A DNA stretch of 64,000 bases from an uncultured Bacteroidales bacterium (GTDB lineage Bacteria > Bacteroidota > Bacteroidia > Bacteroidales > Bacteroidaceae), in NCBI GenBank assembly GCA_902779875.1, contig CACZCX010000012.1, positions 89,398 through 153,397 on the forward strand. Reading direction: 5' to 3'. Made by a program: the position numbers and the translations under genes. The notes under the pieces were generated by a model. That model was not told where the DNA came from and searched no databases. It saw only the letters and a list, made by a program, of their open reading frames with translations. Of this stretch, positions 27,268 through 35,284 are shown piece by piece. How positions within the stretch are numbered: position 1 is the first letter of the stretch; every line of letters starts with the position of its first letter.

Positions 27268-28302
27268 CTATATGGTCACCTTAAAGCTGTAAACCTTTCC
27301 TTTCTCTATCGTCAGTTTCTCGGTTATCACTTTCCGTTTGACACCAGCCGGGAACGCATCGATACTGACTCTGCTCTCCTGGTCATCGTCATAATAGTTA
27401 CCTCCGAACCTGAAAATCAACTCATATCCCTCCTCGAGATCGCCATAGGTCCTGACAGGCACATAGAACGTCATTTTTACCTGATCCTCGTCAATCAGGC
27501 TGAAAGAACTGTTATTACCGCTGTCCAGCAGATAGTAATCCTGTTTACCCAGTTCTATAGGAAACATCTCCCCGGTATAACCCTCGGTATTCACATCTAT
27601 TCCGCTCATTTGCACGAACACCACATCCTGGTCATCTTCATCCCATGCATTCGGGTCGCGGGCCGAGATACTGATGGAATTGACTCTGGCCTGATCATAT
27701 GGAGAACCGTAAGGTGCTTCATATGGCACATTGACAAGGGTTGCCTCTATACGGAAGACCGATATCTGATGACTGAGTCTGACCGAAGCCAAATCTTTAT
27801 CCAGATCCACCTCACCAATCATCACATCCACTGATGACACTTCGCTCAGGTCGTTATCCTTTAAAGGAGAGGCAGGAACGGACAGATTCCTGATGTAAAT
27901 AGTCGGGGACCCCACTCTAACTCCGTCAAAAATCGAAACACCTTCATATGTTCCTACACTTGGATAGAGGCAGATAACCTTGTCTCCTTCATTTCCTGTC
28001 CATGTTCCGGAAAAGACAGCTTTATCGCGGCCTTCTTCGCCATAAGAGTCGAACTCGTCAACAGCCGTTATTCCGCTCCGGTTGAATGAGATTACCGTAA
28101 TGGACTCTTCGCTATCCCATGAAAAGGAGATTCCGCCCTCATCATTGACGCTGCCGGTCATTCTGGTAGATACCGGAGTCACGACCGTTGCATCGATAGT
28201 CATGAATACACCCTCTGTTCCCTTGCATGTCTCTTTCTCACAACTGCTCAACAACACGGCAGCCAAGGCTGATACCGTGACAGACATTATTATATGTTTC
28301 AT
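27268..28302 (-). CDS. Fimbrillin-like lipoprotein
   Basis: A 344-residue lipoprotein (lipobox LLSSC, Cys about 21). The beta-rich body has the layout of Bacteroidales fimbrillin family proteins: an early TRMTG region, FSWDSEESITVISFN, a central LSHQISVFRIEATL segment and a terminal LTIEKGKVYSFKVTI strand. Such lipoproteins are surface-exposed, and some polymerise as fimbriae after Arg-gingipain cleavage. It could be a stalk, tip or accessory subunit. It is third in a minus-strand run of three related genes (15 bases after the preceding one). Confidence 0.72.
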   Translation of the reverse strand: MKHIIMSVTVSALAAVLLSSCEKETCKGTEGVFMTIDATVVTPVSTRMTGSVNDEGGISFSWDSEESITVISFNRSGITAVDEFDSYGEEGRDKAVFSGTWTGNEGDKVICLYPSVGTYEGVSIFDGVRVGSPTIYIRNLSVPASPLKDNDLSEVSSVDVMIGEVDLDKDLASVRLSHQISVFRIEATLVNVPYEAPYGSPYDQARVNSISISARDPNAWDEDDQDVVFVQMSGIDVNTEGYTGEMFPIELGKQDYYLLDSGNNSSFSLIDEDQVKMTFYVPVRTYGDLEEGYELIFRFGGNYYDDDQESRVSIDAFPAGVKRKVITEKLTIEKGKVYSFKVTI

Positions 28303-28317
28303 AGCGATAGTCTCAAT

Positions 28318-29292
28318 TTAAAAATCCAAGTTCCATCCTTGTCCCATATCGGGTATCTTACCGGAATTGGGATCAACCTGTTTGGGAACGATAAGCTCGG
28401 CTTCACCGCCCTTTATCTCCTGGCCTGAGGTCCAGTCCGCGATGGAAATCGAGTTCATTTCTATTCTCTCCTTACCTATGGTCAGTTCCAAGGTTGTATA
28501 ACGGCCTGCGTCAAGGGCAATATCGGCCGGTGACTCATATACGTATTCCTGGCCGTTTATAGTGATGACTACAGACCTGACACCCTCCTGAGGCACCATA
28601 AGTCCGCTGAATCCGGCATCAAATCCGGCGGCGGGAGCGGCAGTCTTGGGCAGGGCTACCGAGAGAGCCGGGCCAGCTGCAGTCACACCTGATGTCAGGA
28701 AGTTGACAGAGGCGCTGTCCTTAGCCGACACGGTAAGGCTCTCAATCTCAGGAACGGTTTTCCACTCACTGCGGAACTTGAGGTTGACGTTCAATTTGGC
28801 CATTACATGACCGAAGGTCAGGTTCACTGTTCCGTCGGTTGATTTGACTCCGCGCAGGTTTGCGGCGACGAGAAGGTCGCTGGCAGTATAGTCAGACTCA
28901 TCAAGTTTATACGGGGCGGCAGTGAGATCGGCCACACTCGCAGGAACCGGGAATACACTTACAAAGTAATGTGAGTCAGTATTGTTATTCCAAAGCATGG
29001 GGCTCTTGGCACTCCATGACGAGCCGTCAAAAGTGTTGATTACACCGTCAACGACCAATTTGGCCGGTACCTCAAGGGCACTGCCGGTCCATCCGTACAC
29101 GATAATACTGTCACCTGCAGTAAAACTGGAGGCATCACCGTTATAGGACACCTTGGTCATCTTGTCGATGGATGCCTGAATGGAAATACTTTCGGCATCG
29201 GGCTCGACAATCTTTACTTTTTCCTTATTGCAGTCTGCAAATACAATAGCCACGACTGTGGCGGCCATTGTCAAGAAGAGTTGTCTTTTCAT
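28318..29292 (-). CDS. Fimbrillin family protein
   Basis: A 324-residue fimbrillin family member with TKVSYNGDASSFTAGDSIIVYGWTG, an LTFGHVMAKLNVNLKF segment (the GH-hK-hN strand typical of fimbrillins) and GRYTTLELTIGKERIEMNSISIADW near the end, then a tail with MGQGWNLDF. The signal peptide ends IVFADCNKEK. The Cys is placed like a lipid anchor, but Asp at -1 is unusual for a lipobox. Middle gene of three, 23 bases after the upstream member. Confidence 0.75.
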   Translation of the reverse strand: MKRQLFLTMAATVVAIVFADCNKEKVKIVEPDAESISIQASIDKMTKVSYNGDASSFTAGDSIIVYGWTGSALEVPAKLVVDGVINTFDGSSWSAKSPMLWNNNTDSHYFVSVFPVPASVADLTAAPYKLDESDYTASDLLVAANLRGVKSTDGTVNLTFGHVMAKLNVNLKFRSEWKTVPEIESLTVSAKDSASVNFLTSGVTAAGPALSVALPKTAAPAAGFDAGFSGLMVPQEGVRSVVITINGQEYVYESPADIALDAGRYTTLELTIGKERIEMNSISIADWTSGQEIKGGEAELIVPKQVDPNSGKIPDMGQGWNLDF

Positions 29293-29315
29293 ATTTCTAA
29301 TCGTTATTTCAATTA

Positions 29316-30212
29316 TTATTCATCGGAACCATCGGTCGGAACGGCGTTGACGTTCAGTACAAGATTGCAGGTCTCACCTGCAGTGAAGGTTATCGCCGAG
29401 TTGTTTTTCCATACGTAATTGCTGCCATCTACGCTGAAAGTAACGGTGAGTTCCTTTTTTGAAAAATATTGGGGCACTATGATTGCCTCATAGACAGCTA
29501 CTGCAGTCATGTCATCGTCATCAGCGGGGGTGTAACTGACCTCCATAGGAGTTATATCGGCCTCTGTCCCGTAATAGACGTCCACATAGCCCGTCAGAGG
29601 CTGGAAGCAGAATTCAGAACTGGCTCCAGTGATTGTAAGTCCGGTGACCGGGTTGCCGGTCAGTCCGTAACCGTTCTCATAAAACTCCTCCCCCAAAGAC
29701 AGTATAAGGTTTACTTTGGCGAGTCCATGGCTCAGCGATACAGGAATCTGTCCGTTTGAGGTGTCACCGTATTTTACGTCCGAAGCCTTGAAAACAAGGA
29801 GGTCTGCGCTGTTCAGTCCTGCCTGGGTACTCTGGTCCGAGGGTACGGTCAGGTCAACATCGCCCGCAAACTCTTGCGCAGTGAATTCATGGCCTTTGTA
29901 GAAGGCGGCGCAACAGGTAACCGTAACGGTGTCATTTTTCCACAGGAGCGGTTTTTCGGCACTCCATCCCCCATCGGTCCGGGACAGCTTTTCAAAATAG
30001 CTGTACCTTTCATCGGCGCAAGACACCTGCAGATACAACTCCTGCAAATCAGTGGAGTTCATGCTGGCTCTGGTGACATTTTCAACTGAAGGCAATATAG
30101 TCATAGGGAGCCCTGAATCACTGGGACTGACAGCAATATCCTCTTTAGCGCACGAACTGAGCATGACAAAAAGAGTCATTGTTGTCACAATAGACAAACT
30201 GTAAGGTCTCAT
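29316..30212 (-). CDS. Fimbrillin-like lipoprotein
   Basis: A 298-residue lipoprotein (lipobox MLSSC) that leads the three-gene fimbrillin cluster. It contains TRASMNSTDLQELYLQ, PLLWKNDTVTVTC, an LSHGLAKVNLILSL segment equivalent to the same strand in the next gene, and ends with a beta strand ITFTAGETCNLVLNVNAV. It starts 36 bases after the mgtE stop and may be read from that transcript or from a promoter I cannot define. The three genes share fold and motifs but not close sequence, suggesting old duplication or different subunit roles. Confidence 0.72.
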   Translation of the reverse strand: MRPYSLSIVTTMTLFVMLSSCAKEDIAVSPSDSGLPMTILPSVENVTRASMNSTDLQELYLQVSCADERYSYFEKLSRTDGGWSAEKPLLWKNDTVTVTCCAAFYKGHEFTAQEFAGDVDLTVPSDQSTQAGLNSADLLVFKASDVKYGDTSNGQIPVSLSHGLAKVNLILSLGEEFYENGYGLTGNPVTGLTITGASSEFCFQPLTGYVDVYYGTEADITPMEVSYTPADDDDMTAVAVYEAIIVPQYFSKKELTVTFSVDGSNYVWKNNSAITFTAGETCNLVLNVNAVPTDGSDE

Positions 30213-30248
30213 ATTTTAATTGTTATTTATCAGGTTTATGCTCCGCCA

Positions 30249-31592
30249 TCAGATGATGACCGAAATAACTGCCATATAGATTCCCATGCCAAGCAAGTCA
30301 TTCGTGATCTGTACGAACGGACCAGTAGCTATAGCAGGGTCGATGTTCACCTTTTCAAACAGCAGCGGCAGCAGGGTTCCCCACAGCGTTCCGATAAGAA
30401 CCAGGGCGAACATGCTTAACGGGACGGCGTATGTTACGGGATCGGACCAGCCGAATGCCCATACGTTGTAACCCAGGACAAGCATTGACAGCACAATGGC
30501 ATTGAGCAGTGCCACGGCACTCTCCTTGAATACCTGCTTTATGATGTTTGATGTGTTGAGAGAGCCGTTTGCCAGTCCCTGAACCACAAGGGCCGATGAC
30601 TGGGTGCCCACGTTACCGCCGGTACCGCCGATAAGGGGGATAAAGAACAGAAGTGAAGTGGCAGCCGCGAATGCGGTCTCAAAATGTTCCAGGATCTTTG
30701 AATTGAGGATACCTCCCAGGATACCTATAAGCAACCATGGTATACGGGACCACATCTGACGTATCACGCTGTCGGCGGTCTCTACGTCACCGGTAAGACC
30801 CGATGCCATCTGGTAGTCATGCTCCTGTTGTTCACGCAGCTCATCGATCACGTCATCGACGGTTATCTGACCCTGCAGACGCCCAATGCTGTCCACTACA
30901 GGGACCGATACCAGGTTATACTTCTCTATCATCTGCACCACGTCATCGATGGGAGTGTCAACCTTGGTGCTCTTTACATCCTCGTCCATCACGTATTTCA
31001 CTTTCGATACGGACGGGTTGGTTATCATCTTCTTGAGCGGGAACACGCCCTTGAGCCGGCCGTCATCATCGACCACATAGACGTTATATATGTCATCCAG
31101 GTCCTCGGCCTGCTTGCGCATCTCCTGAAGGCACTCGGGCATGGACATGTTCTCATTCACTACCACCATCTCGGTGCCCATCAGACCACCGGCGGTATCC
31201 TCGTCATATTTCATGAGGTCAACGATATCGCTGGCCTGCTCTATATCACCTATGTGAGCGAGCACCTCCTCCTGCTTGTCCTCGTCCAGGTCCTGAATGA
31301 TATCTACGGCATCATCGGTATCCATGTTGTCGATGAACTTGGCGGCGATAACCTCCGACGGCAGTTCATCAAGCAGGCGTTTACGGTTGTCCTCATCCAT
31401 CTCAACCAGCACATCGGCCGCCGTCTCGTTGTCCAGCTGACGATATACCGCACGGGCATCCTCCACGTCAAGGGTATCGCACAGCTCGGCGATATCGGCG
31501 GGGTGCATCTCATCAAGGATGGCCTTGAGCTTGGCGGCATCCTTGCTCTCAATCACTTCAATGATGTTATCCAGAAATTCCTTCTCCTCCAT
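30249..31592 (-). CDS. mgtE: Magnesium transporter MgtE
   Basis: A 447-residue Mg2+ channel. The N domain (about 1-125) has the MgtE superhelical repeats (MHPADIAELCDTLD, ELPSEVIAAKFIDNMDTDDA). A CBS pair follows (about 135-250), then five membrane spans from about 275, including the conserved region FIPLIGGTGGNVGTQSSALVVQGLA and PFVQITNDLLGMGIY. In the family, cytosolic Mg2+ binding to the N and CBS domains closes the pore. It follows rsmA by 68 bases. Confidence 0.97.
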   Translation of the reverse strand: MEEKEFLDNIIEVIESKDAAKLKAILDEMHPADIAELCDTLDVEDARAVYRQLDNETAADVLVEMDEDNRKRLLDELPSEVIAAKFIDNMDTDDAVDIIQDLDEDKQEEVLAHIGDIEQASDIVDLMKYDEDTAGGLMGTEMVVVNENMSMPECLQEMRKQAEDLDDIYNVYVVDDDGRLKGVFPLKKMITNPSVSKVKYVMDEDVKSTKVDTPIDDVVQMIEKYNLVSVPVVDSIGRLQGQITVDDVIDELREQQEHDYQMASGLTGDVETADSVIRQMWSRIPWLLIGILGGILNSKILEHFETAFAAATSLLFFIPLIGGTGGNVGTQSSALVVQGLANGSLNTSNIIKQVFKESAVALLNAIVLSMLVLGYNVWAFGWSDPVTYAVPLSMFALVLIGTLWGTLLPLLFEKVNIDPAIATGPFVQITNDLLGMGIYMAVISVII

Positions 31593-31660
31593 AATTCTCT
31601 GAATATTGTGGCCCTGAAGTTGGGCCGGGTAAACGTTGAGTTCTCTGTTCTCTACAGCAT

Positions 31661-32437
31661 TCAGGCTTTGCCCTCAACCATCAGCGTCAGTTTTATGAAA
31701 TCTTCGACTGACAGTTGCTCGGGGCGTTTGTCCAGATAAGGGCAATCCGCCGGTAGAGGGGAATCCTTGTCATAGACCTGTCTGAGAGAGTTGCGCAACA
31801 TCTTACGGCGCATTCCGAACGTGGCTTTCACGATCTTGCGGAAAAGCACCTCGTCGCACTCAAGCGAGCGGCGGTTGTTACGGCTGAGCCGTATCACACC
31901 GCTCTTGACCTTTGGAGGCGGGTCAAAAACGTTTTCATTGACGGTAAAAAGATATTCGGTATCATACCAGAGCTGGATGAACACGCTCAGTATGCCGTAG
32001 TCCTTGTTTCCGGGACCGGAGCAGATGCGCTGTGCCACCTCACGCTGCAGCATGCCTGTGCAGCAGGGTATGAGTTCCTTGTATTCCAGCATCCTGAAGA
32101 ATATCTGGCTGGAGATGTTGTAAGGATAGTTTCCGGTCAGGACGAACTCGCGGCCCCCGAACAGCTGGCTGAGGTCAAGCCTTAAGAAGTCACCTTCTAT
32201 GACATTCAGCGTGGGGTAGTGCTCATGCAGGTATACGACAGACTCGGTGTCTATCTCTATCACCTTGAGCTCACGGTTTTTCTGACTTAGGAATTGTGTA
32301 AGGACTCCTGTTCCGGGTCCTATCTCAAGAATCGGAAGGTCGGCGCGTACATCAACAGTGCCGGCTATTCTCTGAGCGATATCCATATCCCTCAGGAAGT
32401 GTTGGCCTAAAGCCTTTTTGGGTCTTACTGTCTGCAT
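31661..32437 (-). CDS. rsmA: 16S rRNA (adenine1518/1519-N6) dimethyltransferase
   Basis: From the Met beginning MQTVRPKKALGQHFL the product has 258 residues. SAM-binding motif I is EIGPGTGVLTQFL and the catalytic motif IV is TGNYPYNISSQIFF. RsmA (KsgA) dimethylates two adenines in helix 45 as a late check of 30S assembly. A much longer reading frame extends upstream, but its extra residues cross the divergent promoter region and are unlike the family. It is divergent from the membrane protein gene at 32569. Confidence 0.95.
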   Translation of the reverse strand: MQTVRPKKALGQHFLRDMDIAQRIAGTVDVRADLPILEIGPGTGVLTQFLSQKNRELKVIEIDTESVVYLHEHYPTLNVIEGDFLRLDLSQLFGGREFVLTGNYPYNISSQIFFRMLEYKELIPCCTGMLQREVAQRICSGPGNKDYGILSVFIQLWYDTEYLFTVNENVFDPPPKVKSGVIRLSRNNRRSLECDEVLFRKIVKATFGMRRKMLRNSLRQVYDKDSPLPADCPYLDKRPEQLSVEDFIKLTLMVEGKA

Positions 32438-32460
32438 CAACGTCGTCCATATAGAATATG

Positions 32461-32492
32461 TTTGGTTAACAACCCGCGAATTATTATCTTCG
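32461..32492 (+). promoter_or_regulatory. Promoter (TTTG - 20 - TATCTTCG) for the 32569 gene
   Basis: TTTG at 32461-32464 and TATCTTCG at 32485-32492 match the consensus at 11 of 12 defined or compatible positions. The predicted leader is about 70 bases. Confidence 0.6.
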
Positions 32493-32568
32493 CACTGGAA
32501 TGCTGACCTCCCGCCGCATTCACGGCTGCAAAGGTAGGCAAAATCATTTAAAAGGTGAACCCTCAGTA

Positions 32569-33582
32569 ATGAAAAAGATTGCATCGACGACACTCAAGAT
32601 AACCATACCGCTGCTCATATCGGCAGTAATACTTTATTTCACCTACCGCGACTACGATTTCAGCCTGTTTTGGGCTGATATGAAACGTATTGACTGGCGT
32701 TGGCTCGTGGCTGCACTGGCATTCAGCGCCTTCGGTCCCCTGTTCCGTGGCCTTAGGTGGAACCTGCTGCTGGAGCCCATCGGTTATGACGTTCCCAAGA
32801 GAGACACCGTGCTGACCGTATTCACCGGTTACGCGGCCAACATAATCATCCCCCGCGTAGGTGAGATAAGCCGATGCGCCATACTGGAGCGTAACGCCGG
32901 CGTACCGTTCAGCAAGGGTCTGGGCACACTGGTCGCCGAGCGCGTTGTCGATGCCGTACTTTTGGGTCTGATAGTCCTGGGAGGCGTGCTCTCTCAGCTC
33001 CGCCAGTTCCGTCTGCTGCTCACTCCCGGTGAGTCCGATGCCACTCCCGTGACCGACAGCGTTCCGCTGTTTGAAAACCCCACGTTCTGGTGGTGGGTCG
33101 CAGTTATTGCAATACTCACTATCCTGTTCTGGTGGCTCTCGGTAAAGTTCCACCTGGGTGACAGGATCAAAGGATTCATACGCGGCTTCTGGGAGGGTTT
33201 CCTGGCCCTCCGTCAGATACGCCGCCTGCCTCTCTTCCTTATCTACTCGTTCAGCATCTGGATATGCTATTATCTGGAGCTCTATCTGGCATTCTACTGC
33301 CTGCCCTCTACCGCTCAGGTTGGTCCGCTGGCAGGTCTTGCCTGTTTTGCAGCCAGCAGTGTAGCCGTCCTGGTCCCCACTCCCAACGGTGCCGGCCCCT
33401 GGAACCTGGCCATTGTCAAGATGCTCGGAATATACGGAGCCAAGGAGGCCGATGCACAGCCCATGTCACTGGTGCTGCATTTCTGTCAGACTATGATTTA
33501 TCTCCTATGCGGACTCATTGCATGGATAGTCCTCAGGATCATCCATCACAATGACCCGGCCCGCGGCAAAATAGAACTCTAA
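32569..33582 (+). CDS. Flippase-like/LPG synthase-type integral membrane protein (UPF0104)
   Basis: From the ATG at 32569 the product has 337 residues and about eight membrane spans. It contains the family signatures FGPLFRGLRWNLLLEPIGYDV, TGYAANIIIPRVGEISRCAIL, FSKGLGTLVAERVVDAVLLG and the late VPTPNGAGPWNLAIVKML. Members resemble the flippase half of lysylphosphatidylglycerol synthase MprF but lack the transferase domain, so the substrate cannot be named. It is 2 bases before meaB. Confidence 0.85.
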   Translation: MKKIASTTLKITIPLLISAVILYFTYRDYDFSLFWADMKRIDWRWLVAALAFSAFGPLFRGLRWNLLLEPIGYDVPKRDTVLTVFTGYAANIIIPRVGEISRCAILERNAGVPFSKGLGTLVAERVVDAVLLGLIVLGGVLSQLRQFRLLLTPGESDATPVTDSVPLFENPTFWWWVAVIAILTILFWWLSVKFHLGDRIKGFIRGFWEGFLALRQIRRLPLFLIYSFSIWICYYLELYLAFYCLPSTAQVGPLAGLACFAASSVAVLVPTPNGAGPWNLAIVKMLGIYGAKEADAQPMSLVLHFCQTMIYLLCGLIAWIVLRIIHHNDPARGKIEL

Positions 33583-33584
33583 GT

Positions 33585-34679
33585 ATGGAACATCCCGAGA
33601 ACAGCGACGAATACAAAGGACTGACCGTGAACAGCGGTGTTGTCAGCCCGGGCAGCATCAACCCATACCTCAAGGGACGCCGCAAAAGCCGTCCCGTTCT
33701 CTCAGTCCAGGATTATGTCGACGGCATAATCAAGGGTAACGTGACCGTCCTCAGCCAGGCCGTCACCCTGGTGGAGAGCCTCAAGCCCGAACATCAGGCC
33801 ATCGCCCAGGAGGTTATAGAGAAGTGTCTTCCCTACTCCGGCAACTCGGTGCGCATAGGCATAAGCGGTGTTCCCGGCGCAGGCAAGAGCACCAGTATCG
33901 ATGCATTCGGACTCCATGTCCTCAAAGACGGCGGCAAACTTGCCGTACTGGCCATCGACCCCAGTTCAGAGCGCACCAAAGGCAGCATACTGGGTGACAA
34001 GACACGCATGGAGCGTCTGGCCGTGCACCCCAAGGCATTCATACGCCCCAGCCCGGCGGCCGGCTCACTGGGTGGCGTGGCACGCAAGACCCGTGAGACC
34101 ATAGTGCTCTGTGAGGCTGCAGGTTTTGACAAGATATTCGTAGAGACTGTAGGTGTGGGACAGAGTGAGACTGCCGTACACTCCATGGTTGACTTCTTCC
34201 TGCTCATACAGCTGGCCGGCACAGGTGATGAACTCCAGGGCATAAAGCGCGGCATCATGGAGATGGCCGACGGCATAATCATAAACAAGGCCGATGGTGA
34301 CAACGCCCCCAAAGCCGAACTGGCGGCCAGTTCCTTCCGTAACGCACTCCACCTCTTTCCGCCATCGGAGAGCGGCTGGACTCCGCAGGTCCTCACATAT
34401 TCCGGTTTCTATGAGATCCGCATCAAAGAGGTCTGGGATATGGTGTGGTCATATATGGATTTCGTAAAGAAAAACGGCTACTTCCAGTACCGCCGCAACG
34501 AACAGGCCAAATACTGGATGCATGAGACCATAAGGGAATCCCTGCGCAACGGATTCTACAACGACCCGGAGATTGCGGCCCGCCTCAACGAATACGAGCA
34601 GCAGATACTCGGCGGACAGCAGACATCTTTCGCTGCTGCTCAAAAACTTCTGAATCTCTACTACTCTAAAAAGGGATAG
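33585..34679 (+). CDS. meaB: Methylmalonyl-CoA mutase-associated GTPase MeaB (ArgK family)
   Basis: A 364-residue G3E-type GTPase. The P-loop is GISGVPGAGKSTSIDAFG, followed by LAIDPSSERTKGSILGDKTRM, RPSPAAGSLGGVARKTRE, the ETVGVGQSE switch and NKADGDN (G4). MeaB protects and reloads cobalamin in methylmalonyl-CoA mutase. The mutase subunits, often adjacent elsewhere, are not in this window. It is 2 bases after the membrane protein gene. Repeat copy 2 begins 5 bases after its stop codon. Confidence 0.93.
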   Translation: MEHPENSDEYKGLTVNSGVVSPGSINPYLKGRRKSRPVLSVQDYVDGIIKGNVTVLSQAVTLVESLKPEHQAIAQEVIEKCLPYSGNSVRIGISGVPGAGKSTSIDAFGLHVLKDGGKLAVLAIDPSSERTKGSILGDKTRMERLAVHPKAFIRPSPAAGSLGGVARKTRETIVLCEAAGFDKIFVETVGVGQSETAVHSMVDFFLLIQLAGTGDELQGIKRGIMEMADGIIINKADGDNAPKAELAASSFRNALHLFPPSESGWTPQVLTYSGFYEIRIKEVWDMVWSYMDFVKKNGYFQYRRNEQAKYWMHETIRESLRNGFYNDPEIAARLNEYEQQILGGQQTSFAAAQKLLNLYYSKKG

Positions 34680-34684
34680 TTTTT

Positions 34685-34919
34685 CCATCCGGCGGAGGCT
34701 CGCCGCTTCGCGGCTCGGCTGTTCTTGACATTCTTGGCCTTCGGCCTCGCATGTCCGGGACAGGATCCTATCTGCGTATCAGGTACACGACATTTTTTGC
34801 AGGTGGACACGCAGGTGAGTACGTATTGGAGCGAGTGAGGCCACGAACGAGACCGCGGTCCCGGAGGGCCGCCAAGCGGAATGGAATGGAGCGCGTTTGC
34901 AGAGCAAACTAAAAAAAGG
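34685..34919. repeat. Dispersed hairpin-rich intergenic repeat, copy 2 (rearranged)
   Basis: The first half matches copies 1 and 3: CCATCCGGCGG with the GCCGC-TTC-GCGGC hairpin, the 29-base hairpin at 34727-34755 (here GACAT/ATGTC), and the identical 27-base core at 34753-34779. After about 34796 it diverges. Its end (about 34876-34919) matches the C block of copies 1 and 3 in inverted orientation: on the minus strand CCTTTTTTTAGTTTG, then CTCCATTCCATTCC, with the stem replaced by GTTTGC/GCAAAC. It occupies most of the 346-base gap between meaB and tRNA-Gln. Confidence 0.75.
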
Positions 34920-34942
34920 AAAAGGGGCTGAGCACCAGCCCC
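34912..34942 (-). terminator. Second hairpin terminator downstream of tRNA-Gln
   Basis: A 7-bp stem (GGGGCTG/CAGCCCC, five-base loop) is followed on the minus strand by TTTTCC and a run of seven T. It lies beyond the inverted tRNA half. Confidence 0.55.
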
Positions 34943-34943
34943 T

Positions 34944-35059
34944 CCTGCCTTTCCTGGTTCGAGTCCGGGTAGCCCAGCCCAGAAAAAAAGAATAGAGGCG
35001 CCTACTTGCGTCTCTATTCTCTGGGCTGGGCTACCCGGACTCGAACCAGGAAAGGCAGG
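34944..35059. repeat. Inverted duplication of the 3' half of tRNA-Gln
   Basis: A 40-bp arm at 34944-34983 (plus strand, starting CCTGCCTTTCCTGGTTCGAG) is the perfect reverse complement of 35020-35059, the 3' half of the tRNA-Gln gene plus six bases downstream. The 36 bases between are the tRNA terminator hairpin, so the locus is a quasi-palindrome of about 116 bp. Left and right differ only by an A run next to the terminator. The left copy lacks the acceptor 5' side, D-arm and anticodon and cannot be a tRNA. Confidence 0.85.
34983..35019 (-). terminator. tRNA-Gln terminator
   Basis: On the minus strand an 11-bp stem (GAATAGAGACG/CGCCTCTATTC with one G-T pair, eight-base loop) is followed by seven T. 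It starts 7 bases after the tRNA 3' end and is the centre of the inverted duplication. Confidence 0.8.
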
Positions 35060-35096
35060 ACCAGAATCTGCAGTGTTACCATTACACCATAGCCCA
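35026..35096 (-). tRNA. tRNA-Gln (anticodon CTG)
   Basis: The minus strand folds as a 71-base tRNA. The acceptor is TGGGCTA/TAGCCCA with U1-A72 and discriminator G73, as expected for Gln. The D-arm is GTGT/ACAC with GG in the loop. The anticodon loop is TTCTGGT (anticodon CTG), and its stem GCAGA/CCTGC has an A-C mismatch next to the loop. The T-arm has GGTTCGAGTCC. CCA is not encoded. Confidence 0.93.
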
Positions 35097-35117
35097 GTAC
35101 ATTGCTCAAAAGCGGTG

Positions 35118-35148
35118 CAAAGATACAGCTTTTTTGTATAACCGCAAT
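35118..35148 (-). promoter_or_regulatory. tRNA-Gln promoter (ATTG - 19 - TATCTTTG)
   Basis: On the minus strand TTG (35147-35145) and TATCTTTG (35125-35118) match the consensus with 19-base spacing and lie just upstream of the tRNA 5' end (35096). Confidence 0.75.
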
Positions 35149-35251
35149 TTTTTGGCACAATTTTTGCGATTGTTTCATATGAAAAATTCTAATGGATTCT
35201 TACACATTCCAAAATTGGGGCGTCAAACAAAACGCCGTGTCAGTTTTTCAT

Positions 35252-35259
35252 TATTTTTG
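35252..35259 (+). promoter_or_regulatory. rsfS-ftsH-cdsA promoter -7 box (TATTTTTG)
   Basis: TATTTTTG matches TAnnTTTG and gives a leader of about 20 bases before the rsfS ATG at 35285. I see no good -33 element at the expected spacing. Confidence 0.5.
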
Positions 35260-35284
35260 CAGATTAAGAACCAAAAACATTCAA

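Noticed and set aside
29975-29995. Match to the repeat core (GGTCCGGGACAG)
   Set aside because: Only about 11 bases match, inside a fimbrillin-like coding region, with no neighbouring hairpins; taken as chance.
34944-34983. Second tRNA-Gln or an integration attachment site
   Set aside because: Only the 3' half is present and it is inverted; attachment duplications would be direct repeats, and no integrase or element boundary is seen.
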